A stretch of 36,454 bases of DNA from the NCBI GenBank assembly GCA_028693555.1, contig JAQUVD010000037.1, positions 1-36,454 of the forward strand. Reading direction: 5' to 3'. This DNA comes from Hespellia sp. (GTDB lineage Bacteria > Bacillota > Clostridia > Lachnospirales > Lachnospiraceae). Below, piece by piece: positions 1-6,331 of this stretch (position 1 is the first letter of the stretch; the number at the start of each line of letters is the position of its first letter). A program made the position numbers and the translations under genes. Under the pieces are notes generated by a model. The model was given only the letters and a program-made list of their open reading frames with translations, made no database searches and was not told the origin of the DNA.

Positions 1-1
1 A

Positions 2-592
2 CTGGAGCGTTTTTATGAAATAAAGGACGGCAGCATACGCATCGACGGCGAAGATATCCGCAACACTTCGCGCAACGGCCTGCGGCAGCGCATGGGAATG
101 GTCTTGCAGGATACATGGCTGTTCTCCGGTACGATTTACGACAATATACGCTATGGCAACGAAAATGCGACAAAGGAACAGACATATGCCGCTGCTAAAG
201 CAGCTTATGCGGACGATTTTATCCAGAAACTGCCGGAGGGTTACAACACGATATTAAATGAGGATGCCGACAATATTTCACAGGGGCAGAAGCAGCTTAT
301 CACAATTGCGAGAGCCTTTGTGTCCAACCCGGAAATACTCATTCTTGACGAGGCCACATCCAATGTGGACAGCCGCACGGAAATGGTAATACAGAGCGCA
401 ATGAAACGTCTCTTAAAAGGACGTACCAGCTTTGTGGTCGCCCACCGCCTGTCAACGATTTACGATGCAGACCGCATTCTGGTCATGGATAAGGGCGATA
501 TTGTAGAAACAGGAAACCATAAGGAATTGCTGACAGTTGGTGGAACTTATGCTGAGATTTATAACAGTCAGTTTGCGCAGAAATTTGTTTAA
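2..592 (+). CDS. ABC transporter ATP-binding/permease protein, C-terminal part (5' end outside window)
   Basis: The frame is open from base 2, so the start lies upstream of the window and only the nucleotide-binding domain is seen. Visible motifs are the Q-loop (MVLQDTWLF), a signature in the variant form NISQGQKQL instead of LSGGQ, Walker B plus D-loop (ILILDEATSNVD) and the H-loop (VVAHRLSTI). Walker A is just upstream and not seen. The layout matches the ATPase half of exporter-type ABC proteins that fuse a six-helix membrane domain to the ATPase and work as homo- or heterodimers. The substrate cannot be told from this part. The gene runs toward degraded recombinase remnants, so it may be the edge of an old mobile element or an ordinary chromosomal transporter. 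Confidence 0.9.
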   Translation: MERFYEIKDGSIRIDGEDIRNTSRNGLRQRMGMVLQDTWLFSGTIYDNIRYGNENATKEQTYAAAKAAYADDFIQKLPEGYNTILNEDADNISQGQKQLITIARAFVSNPEILILDEATSNVDSRTEMVIQSAMKRLLKGRTSFVVAHRLSTIYDADRILVMDKGDIVETGNHKELLTVGGTYAEIYNSQFAQKFV

Positions 593-647
593 AATATTGC
601 TGTTTTCAAATTTTGCTATATAACTATATAAAATGTAACTTAAGACC

Positions 648-694
648 GCAGTTGTAATAAATTCCCCATTTTGAGGGAACCTTATTACAACTGC
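648..694. terminator. Long hairpin downstream of the ABC gene
   Basis: A perfect 13-bp inverted repeat (GCAGTTGTAATAA at 648-660 with its complement at 682-694) encloses a second inner stem (TTCCC at 662-666, GGGAA at 675-679). It sits 55 bases after the ABC stop codon. No clean T-run follows on either strand, so termination is a guess; it could be a remnant of a mobile element end. Confidence 0.5.
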
Positions 695-783
695 TCTGAT
701 TTCTCGGGGAGTAACGGTGTCTACATGAATTTCTGTCGCACATGCTTACCTTTTTTCGTTTTGTAAAATAGCAATAATTTTCA

Positions 784-1075
784 TTATCTCTCCACATCCA
801 GACTAATACCAGCCTTGAATTCTACCACAAACTTCTCTTCGTAAACTGTGACCTTTTCAATCATCTTTCTGACCAATGCCTCATCGTAGCCTTCAATATC
901 GGCAGCCTGGTCTTTTAGAAAGTCCTCCATCTCAGCAATCCGCTGCTTGAGTCCATCCCACTCGGCATGCATCCACCTTATTGCGGTCACCGCTCATGGA
1001 ATGCATGATATTGTCCTTCTCCTGCCAAAGCGTATCTGCCTCGGTGGTCAGTGCTATTTCTCCGTTTATATCACT
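784..1075 (-). pseudogene. Large serine recombinase, C-terminal remnant 1
   Basis: The last 40 residues (ALVRKMIEKVTVYEEKF followed by VEFKAG) are the typical C terminus of Tn4451/CTn-type large serine recombinases, which integrate conjugative elements. Upstream on the same strand the coiled-coil region EIALTTEADTLWQEKDN can be read in a different frame, showing a frameshift near 975. The resolvase catalytic domain and the recombinase domain are absent, so this cannot be active. A second, related remnant lies at 2281-2940. It directly adjoins repeat copy 1, where the homology with repeat copy 2 begins inside this coding remnant. Confidence 0.8.
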
Positions 1076-1185
1076 TTTTCAATTTAGGGTGGCAAATCGG
1101 TGCCAGCATCACCATTTCACCCCCCTTAAAGCCCTTGTAAATCCTTATTTTACACGGCTTAAGCTGCAAATTGTTTCACAATGGC
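1049..1185. repeat. Direct repeat copy 1, containing a duplicate of the rlmD 3' end (att-like scar)
   Basis: By eye it is roughly 80-85% identical, with small indels, to 3291-3428. Read on the minus strand it still encodes CETICSLSRVK and a stop, against CETICLLSRIK and a stop at the true end of rlmD. A duplicated gene 3' end plus nearby recombinase remnants is what integration into the 3' end of a conserved gene leaves behind. rlmD (rumA) is a known integration target for elements in other Firmicutes; that this is such a scar is inference. Confidence 0.65.
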
Positions 1186-1262
1186 ACGAGTTGAGTGAAT
1201 GAATGTCAAACCATCATTTTTAGCACCTGCCCGTTTATGGGAACATATCCACAGTATTTTTT

Positions 1263-1300
1263 CTGTTTGCGGAAATATATCTACTGTTTACGGAATATAT
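1263..1300. repeat. Short tandem repeat, about 21-bp period
   Basis: CTGTTTGCGGAAATATAT at 1263-1280 recurs as CTGTTTACGGAATATAT at 1284-1300. It lies between repeat copy 1 and the end of the 204-codon frame. Role unknown. Confidence 0.4.
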
Positions 1301-1308
1301 GTAACTCC

Positions 1309-1911
1309 CTAATCTGTATTGTTGAGCATAATATAAATTTGAAAAAGCCGTGCCATTTTTTCTTTTTCATAACTTAGCCCCTTGTTATTAATTGCAGTAA
1401 GTATCATTTTTCTTTGATTTTCGTTATCTCTTATTTTGTTAATTAAATCATTTGAATATGAAAAAATCCACTCTATTTCTAACTTTTTCGAGTCAAAATC
1501 ATTCGGATTTAGTAAGAAATCATATTCGTCACTTATTGAATTATATGATTTGGTAAATTCATACGGCATTTCTTTCATAAACATATATGCAGCAACTTCG
1601 GCTATTTTTTGATCTTCACTTAGAAAAGTATTTTTGGTTATTTTGCTATCACTATTTTCTTGCCTTTCCTTTAAAATATTAGCAAAAAATTTTTCAATAA
1701 TTTCTTTTTCATTACAATCAACAGGTAAAGAATTCTCATATCCACGGCTTAGGAGTTCATGTACTGTATTGATACTATGCTTTTGTAAGCAAAGTTTTAT
1801 TATATCAAATTCCGGCTTTATTTCTTTGACCATGCCATTACGGCTTAGATTAAGCTCATCTACAAAATTCGATTCCACTTTATATATTGCATCAACATTT
1901 TCCATCTTCAT
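1309..1911 (-). CDS. Hypothetical protein in decayed mobile element, AT-rich
   Basis: I do not recognise this protein. The open frame could begin at a TTG at 1923, but GAGAGGA just upstream of an ATG at 1911 (and another ATG at 1905) makes 1911 or 1905 the likelier start, giving about 200 residues. It is soluble, with no signal peptide or membrane segment, rich in Lys, Glu, Asn and Ile and likely mostly helical. It is much more AT-rich than rlmD or aroF, a sign of transfer. It starts 22 bases after the stop of a broken XRE-type regulator on the same strand, so the two may have formed an operon. It is intact while everything around it is broken. Confidence 0.55.
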   Translation of the reverse strand: MKMENVDAIYKVESNFVDELNLSRNGMVKEIKPEFDIIKLCLQKHSINTVHELLSRGYENSLPVDCNEKEIIEKFFANILKERQENSDSKITKNTFLSEDQKIAEVAAYMFMKEMPYEFTKSYNSISDEYDFLLNPNDFDSKKLEIEWIFSYSNDLINKIRDNENQRKMILTAINNKGLSYEKEKMARLFQIYIMLNNTD

Positions 1912-1932
1912 ATATCCTCTCAAACTATTTCT

Positions 1933-2149
1933 TTAATATTTTATCTTCCCTCCATCTGACAGCACAAACGCCTGCTCATATTCCACGCCAAAAGCCTCCG
2001 CAATCGCCATCCTCTCGTCAAAAGGTGACGGTTCCCTGCTTCAACTTCTTATTAAAATTCTGCGGGTTCTGCCCGATGCGCCTGCACAGTTCTGCCAGGC
2101 TAATATTCTGTTTTTTACATAATTTTCATATCATATCCGATGTTGCCAT
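1933..2149 (-). pseudogene. XRE-family small HTH regulator, frameshifted
   Basis: A good ribosome binding site (GGAGGGA) precedes the ATG at 2149. The reading frame breaks almost at once, then continues as ISLAELCRRIGQNPQNFNKK and KLKQGTVT, and after a further shift near 2025 as DERMAIAEAFGVEYEQAF ending before 1933. This is the usual composition of the about 70-residue XRE-type helix-turn-helix proteins common on clostridial mobile elements: the recognition helix region is QNPQNFNKKL. At least two frameshifts make it non-functional. It precedes the 204-codon frame. Confidence 0.7.
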
Positions 2150-2280
2150 ACTATCCCTCCATCGTTCTTTTTTATTATAAATCCTACGGTTGATAAGCAC
2201 AAGATACACCTCTAAATAATTCCCAAGGAAAAAGCACCCTGCAGCCCGTTTCCAAGCCACAAAGTGCTATCCCAACTCTC

Positions 2281-2940
2281 TTAAATTTCCACATTGATCT
2301 CCAATCCGGATTTAAACTCCACCGTCAGTCTGTCCTCATAGACCGTGACCTTTTCAATCAGTTTTCGTACCAACTGTTCGTCATACTCAATTGGTGCGTC
2401 CGAAGCTTCCTGCAAGTAGGTTTTCATCTCTTCCATCCGCTGATACTTCCCGTTCCGCCTGCTCCGCAAAAATGTTCTGCCGCTGCTACCGAAGCGTATA
2501 CATTTCATCCACTACCTCCGTATAATCCTTTTAGGTGTTTTCCAGGCAGAGAAACTCCTGCTACAGTGTTCCAAATTCCTCATCAATCTCTGCGACCCGC
2601 CCTTTCACATCGTGACCTATGACAGACTTCATAATTTCTTGCAAAGTAGCTGATGCATTTTGTGATAATCATGTCGATATTTCCAGCAATGCACTCATCT
2701 GTCATGCGGTTGAATTCGCTCCTCTTTTTAGTGTTGGTGTCGGAAATGCCGTCATCTGCAAATATGCGTGCCAGTTCCCACTCCGGGTTCTTTTAATAAC
2801 AGCCGTATAATACTCAATCTGTGCCTCATAACTGCTGACCCGCTCATCGCTGTCTGTAGATACCCAACAACCCTTAGCCTCTGTTTTTCTTCCTGCTCCT
2901 GCGCTCCTCTTTTGCTCTTTCAAGAGTCTCCTTATCAATG
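2281..2940 (-). pseudogene. Large serine recombinase, remnant 2 (N terminus joined to C terminus)
   Basis: Reading the minus strand from 2940, the resolvase N terminus is clear: WVSTDSDERVSSYEAQIEYY, with the catalytic serine in the VSTDSD motif. It continues through frameshifts near 2795 and 2760 ([22 protein letters not shown]). It then jumps to the C-terminal coiled coil (EVVDEMYTLR) and the terminal LVRKLIEKVTVYEDR, ending before 2281. A complete enzyme of this family has about 500-560 residues; only about 220 codons remain, so the rest of the catalytic domain, the recombinase domain and the zinc ribbon were deleted near 2640. It would have been the integrase of the element that decayed next to rlmD. 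Confidence 0.85.
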
Positions 2941-2941
2941 A

Positions 2942-3172
2942 TTGCCGGATAAACTACATGAAGCAGTCTTCAATATGCTACACATGCCTAGAGCAGCACC
3001 AGGCAATACACTTCTGATGGGGCAAATAATGGCTTCTCCTTTTAAAGTTGCTCCCACACTCTCCGCAGATAATCTTGCAGGAAAAGGTGTATCTATTCTG
3101 GTACTTGCCACCCTTGATAATATGGTTAGGTCACACCAATATATAGAACACTTTGCAGACCTATGTACATAA
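2942..3172 (+). CDS. Unrecognised gene fragment
   Basis: A 76-codon frame with coding-like codon choice (for example around APGNTLLMGQIMASPF and SADNLAGKGVSILVLATLD). I do not recognise the family. No clear ribosome binding site precedes the ATG. It overlaps on the opposite strand an equally long minus frame (2935-3264) that has poorer codon use. Given the surrounding recombinase wreckage it is probably a fragment of a larger gene of the decayed element, or no gene at all. Confidence 0.25.
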   Translation: MPDKLHEAVFNMLHMPRAAPGNTLLMGQIMASPFKVAPTLSADNLAGKGVSILVLATLDNMVRSHQYIEHFADLCT

Positions 3173-3255
3173 TACAGAAAAATGGGTGAACCATCTGTTA
3201 AACTGTTTGAACAGATTACCACTGATAAAACATCATACTTCCTCATAGCATCCAA

Positions 3256-3301
3256 AAATAGCACTGAAACCGTTCATTATTCAACGTGTTCAGTGCTATT
3301 T
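3256..3301 (-). terminator. Likely rho-independent terminator downstream of rlmD
   Basis: A perfect 13-bp inverted repeat (3256-3268 and 3289-3301; arm TTCAGTGCTATTT) with a 20-base loop, followed on the minus strand by a T-run. It lies about 90 bases after the rlmD stop. The right arm is the beginning of repeat copy 2. Confidence 0.7.
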
Positions 3302-3428
3302 CTCTGTTTCAATCACTTTTTTCAATTTAGGTTGGCAAATCGGTGGCAACACCACCATTTCACACACCTTGAAACCCTTGTAAATCCTTATTTTATGCGG
3401 CTTAGTAAACAAATTGTTTCGCAATGCA
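3291..3428. repeat. Direct repeat copy 2, overlapping the rlmD 3' end
   Basis: Partner of 1049-1185. It contains the last 14 codons of rlmD and about 100 bases beyond, including a small inverted repeat GGTGG/CCACC at 3342-3356 that is eroded in copy 1. The two copies bracket the XRE and recombinase remnants. Confidence 0.65.
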
Positions 3429-4749
3429 CCGTATTCGGAAATTGATCAATCCCCACGCACCGCATCACTTCATACCCTCTCGCCTGCAGCACGTCCAGAT
3501 CCCGTGCCAGGCTCGTAGGCTTACAACTGATATACACCAGCGTATTCACGCCAAACCCGATGATCTTCTCAAGAGCTTTCGGATGAATTCCATCTCTCGG
3601 CGGATCAAGCACAATCAGATCCGGCACCTCTTTTAAATCATCGATAACCTTCAGTACATCCCCCGCATGGAAAAAGCAGTTATCCAGATCGTTAAGCTTC
3701 GCATTTTCTCGTGCTGCAACCACAGCTTCCTCAACAATCTCAACTCCGACTACCTTCGTTGCGACAGGCGCAATCATCTGCGCAATGGTTCCGGTTCCGC
3801 TATATAGATCGAATATCACTTTATCCTTCGTATCCCCAATATACTCGCGCGCAGTCTCGTATAAAACTTCTGCCCCCAGCGAGTTCGTCTGGAAGAACGA
3901 AAATGGAGATATCTTAAACTTCAATCCCAGCAATTCTTCATAGAAATAATCTTTTCCATACAGAATTGAAGTTCCTTCATCTTTGATTGTATCCGCGACA
4001 CCATCATTGTAAGTATGAAGAATCCCGGCAATCTCACCATCCAATTGAAGTGAAAGAAGCTTGTCTGCCCACTCCTGCTCATCCATTTCGCCATCATGCG
4101 AGGTGACGAGGTCAATCAGAATCTCACCAGTCTTCTGTCCTTTACGAACAAGCAAATGTCTTAGGTATCCGTCATGGCGCATACGATGGTAGTACTTCGT
4201 GCCTTTTTCGCGAAAATATTCCAGCGTTGTCTTTAAAATCTGGCGATAGTCTGCATCGACCAACTGACAATCCAACACATTTACGATATCATGGAAGCTT
4301 CCGCGCTTGTGCATGCCAAGTGCGAGCGGTCCGTCCTTATATTCATCACCAAATGTAAACTCCATCTTATTGCGATAAGACAAGTTCTTAGGGCTGGCTT
4401 TGATGCCTTCCCATGGAAGTTCCGGCACAACCTCTTCTAATAACTTCTTTACCTGTCCTTCTTTCAGCTTCAACTGCTCTTCGTACGGAAGACTCAAGTA
4501 CGTACAGCCGCCGCATTCACCAAAATGCGGGCAGACTGATTCTACTTCCAACGGTGATTTTTCCAGCACTTCAAGAAGTCTTCCTTCTGCTTTTCCTTTT
4601 CTCATCTTGTTGATAGAAAACCGAACTTTCTGTCCTAGAATCCCATTTTTAACGATAACTGGTTTTTCCTCATCAGCAAGAAAGACCTTCCCTTTATTGG
4701 GAAAGTCTATTTCTTTAATTACACCTTCTAATACTTGTCCTTTTTTCAT
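3388..4749 (-). CDS. rlmD: 23S rRNA (uracil-C5)-methyltransferase, RlmD/RumA family
   Basis: 453 residues, full family length. It transfers a methyl group from S-adenosylmethionine to C5 of a uracil in 23S rRNA. An N-terminal TRAM-like RNA-binding domain (about 1-65) is followed by the iron-sulfur cysteines C73, C79 and C82 (CPHFGECGGC), probably with C161. The methyltransferase domain shows SPFSFFQTNS (about 281-290), the SAM motif FDLYSGTG (313-320), LDPPRDGIHP (381-390) and the catalytic cysteine C409 in YISCKP. Firmicute paralogues (RlmCD) may modify two positions, so the exact base is uncertain. AGGAGA precedes the ATG. It starts 9 bases after the aroF stop, so the two are co-transcribed. 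The 3' end is duplicated at 1049-1185. Confidence 0.93.
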   Translation of the reverse strand: MKKGQVLEGVIKEIDFPNKGKVFLADEEKPVIVKNGILGQKVRFSINKMRKGKAEGRLLEVLEKSPLEVESVCPHFGECGGCTYLSLPYEEQLKLKEGQVKKLLEEVVPELPWEGIKASPKNLSYRNKMEFTFGDEYKDGPLALGMHKRGSFHDIVNVLDCQLVDADYRQILKTTLEYFREKGTKYYHRMRHDGYLRHLLVRKGQKTGEILIDLVTSHDGEMDEQEWADKLLSLQLDGEIAGILHTYNDGVADTIKDEGTSILYGKDYFYEELLGLKFKISPFSFFQTNSLGAEVLYETAREYIGDTKDKVIFDLYSGTGTIAQMIAPVATKVVGVEIVEEAVVAARENAKLNDLDNCFFHAGDVLKVIDDLKEVPDLIVLDPPRDGIHPKALEKIIGFGVNTLVYISCKPTSLARDLDVLQARGYEVMRCVGIDQFPNTVHCETICLLSRIK

Positions 4750-4758
4750 AAATGTCTC

Positions 4759-5790
4759 CTAGCACTTTTCAGCGATCTCATAGATCAGCTTTTCTGTGTC
4801 GTCAAATCCGAGGCATGGGTCCGTGATCGATTTACCATAGACCATATTGTCGCAAATGTCCTGTCTGCCTTCTTCTAAATAACTTTCAATCATGACACCT
4901 TTGACCATTCTCTTCACGTCCGGATTGTAATTACGGCTGTGAAGCACTTCATTTACAATGCGAATCTGTTCTTTGAACTGCTTACCAGAGTTCGCATGAT
5001 TTGCATCAATCACTGCTGCCGGATTTTTCAGATCTAATTTGTAGTACATCTCGCATAATCTCGCAAGATCTTCATAGTGATAGTTTGGCATAGTCTTGCC
5101 GTACTTGTCAACCCCGCCGCGAAGGATAACATGTGCCAGATCATTTCCCGAAGTCGTCACATCAAGTCCGCGATAAATGAACTGGTGGGAATGATGTGCA
5201 GCGATCACAGAATTGAGCATCACAGAGAAATCTCCGCTTGTTGGATTCTTCATGCCAACCGGCACCTCTGCACTGCTTGCAGTCAGACGATGCTGCTGAT
5301 TCTCAACTGATCTTGCTCCAATTGCTTCATAAGACAGAATATCATCTAAGTAACTCTGGTTCTCCGGATATAACATCTCATCTGCTGCAGTCATTCCGCT
5401 CTCCTCCAGTGCTCGCAGATGCATCTTGCGAATTGCCATGATTCCTGCCAAAAGGTTCGGCTTCTTCTCCGGGTCCGGCTGATGGAGCATGCCTTTGTAT
5501 CCATCTCCGGTTGTTCTTGGCTTGTTCGTGTAAATACGCGGAACAAGCATCACTCTGTCTTTCACTTTTTCCTGAATCGGTATCAGGCGATTGATATATT
5601 CACATACCGCATCTTCCTGATCTGCAGAACAAGGTCCTACAATTACAACAAATCTATCATCAGCACCAGTGAAAATATCTCTCAACTGTGCATCTCTCTC
5701 TTTTTTAATCGCCCCAAGCTTCTCGCTGATCGGGCATACAATCTTCAATTCTTCGGGTGAAGGTAATACTTCATTTGTAATCATCGACAT
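4759..5790 (-). CDS. aroF: 3-deoxy-7-phosphoheptulonate synthase (DAHP synthase, class I AroFGH type)
   Basis: 343 residues, normal for the AroF/G/H type. It condenses phosphoenolpyruvate and erythrose 4-phosphate into DAHP, the first step of the shikimate pathway to aromatic amino acids, in the cytoplasm. Visible motifs are VVIVGPCSADQ, PRTTGDGYKG (PEP/E4P binding), the GARSVENQQHR region, AEVPVGMKNPTSGD and the metal-binding DANHANSGK. No regulatory ACT or chorismate mutase domain is fused. AGAGGA precedes the ATG at 5790. A good promoter lies at 5836-5864. Which aromatic amino acid, if any, inhibits it cannot be read from the sequence. The symbol aroF is used for the family and not for a proven orthologue. 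Confidence 0.93.
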   Translation of the reverse strand: MSMITNEVLPSPEELKIVCPISEKLGAIKKERDAQLRDIFTGADDRFVVIVGPCSADQEDAVCEYINRLIPIQEKVKDRVMLVPRIYTNKPRTTGDGYKGMLHQPDPEKKPNLLAGIMAIRKMHLRALEESGMTAADEMLYPENQSYLDDILSYEAIGARSVENQQHRLTASSAEVPVGMKNPTSGDFSVMLNSVIAAHHSHQFIYRGLDVTTSGNDLAHVILRGGVDKYGKTMPNYHYEDLARLCEMYYKLDLKNPAAVIDANHANSGKQFKEQIRIVNEVLHSRNYNPDVKRMVKGVMIESYLEEGRQDICDNMVYGKSITDPCLGFDDTEKLIYEIAEKC

Positions 5791-5835
5791 AACTAATTAG
5801 TCCTCTCATATCTGTCTCAACTTTTTTTCTCATCT

Positions 5836-5864
5836 ATCATAACACTCTTCGACCAAATTGTCAC
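5836..5864 (-). promoter_or_regulatory. Promoter of the aroF-rlmD operon
   Basis: On the minus strand GTGACA (5859-5864), a 17-base spacer and TATGAT (5836-5841), about 45 bases upstream of the aroF start. The leader is short, with no room for a T-box or attenuator. Confidence 0.65.
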
Positions 5865-5921
5865 GCTTTAGTACGTTAAAATATTCGCACTTTAAATCAT
5901 GGCATCGCAAATTTCATAAAA

Positions 5922-5946
5922 GGAACGGAGTCATACGATTCCGTCC
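5922..5946 (-). terminator. Terminator after the small acidic membrane protein gene
   Basis: A hairpin with arms related to GGACGGAATC (one bulge, one G-U pair) and loop of 4 bases, followed on the minus strand by TTTTATG. It separates the small membrane protein gene from the aroF promoter. Confidence 0.6.
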
Positions 5947-5975
5947 CGCTCATAACTATGAATTTTTGTCGAATC

Positions 5976-6215
5976 TTAAACCTGATCTTCTTCGCTGAAA
6001 TAATCATCAAAATCATCATCAAAGTCTTCTTCGAAGTCTTCTAAATAATCAGGTGTCAAGAAGCAATATACTGCATAAGCGATCGCTGCTACGGCTGCTA
6101 CTGCACCGATAATAGCAAGAACCCAAACAACCACGTTCTTATTCTTCTCTGCCTCTTTCTTATGAATTAATTCATTCAATCTTGATTCTGCAATCAGTTC
6201 TTCCATTTTGCTCAT
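5976..6215 (-). CDS. Small single-span membrane protein with highly acidic C-terminal tail
   Basis: About 79 residues from the ATG at 6215. The frame also has an ATG at 6266, but that one overlaps a TATAAT (6265-6270), and a purine-rich ribosome binding site (AGGGGGAAGG) sits only before 6215, so the shorter form is preferred. A charged N terminus (MEELIAESRLNELIHKKE) is followed by one membrane helix (VVVWVLAIIGAVAAVAAIAY) and a tail made almost only of Asp, Glu, Phe and Tyr (EDFEEDFDDDFDDYF). The tail might bind cations or basic partners. I know similar proteins in Lachnospiraceae only as uncharacterised; no function is claimed. It has its own promoter and terminator between pcrA and aroF. 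Confidence 0.75.
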   Translation of the reverse strand: MSKMEELIAESRLNELIHKKEAEKNKNVVVWVLAIIGAVAAVAAIAYAVYCFLTPDYLEDFEEDFDDDFDDYFSEEDQV

Positions 6216-6264
6216 GATCCACGTCCTTCCCCCTGCTTTGCTTTTCAGGTTCTTTATAGATTTC

Positions 6265-6270
6265 ATTATA
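6265..6270 (-). promoter_or_regulatory. -10 element for the small membrane protein gene
   Basis: TATAAT on the minus strand, about 50 bases upstream of the preferred start at 6215. The -35 region is weak. Confidence 0.5.
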
Positions 6271-6331
6271 ACACTATCATTTTCATAACGCCACTAGTTT
6301 ATACATTTTTCTGCATCCATTTTGCATCATT

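Noticed and set aside
2935-3264. 109-codon minus-strand frame
   Set aside because: Poor codon use, no RBS, opposite to a frame with better codons; neither recognised.
5790-5836. Aromatic amino acid riboswitch or T-box before aroF
   Set aside because: The leader is too short and has no specifier-like structure.
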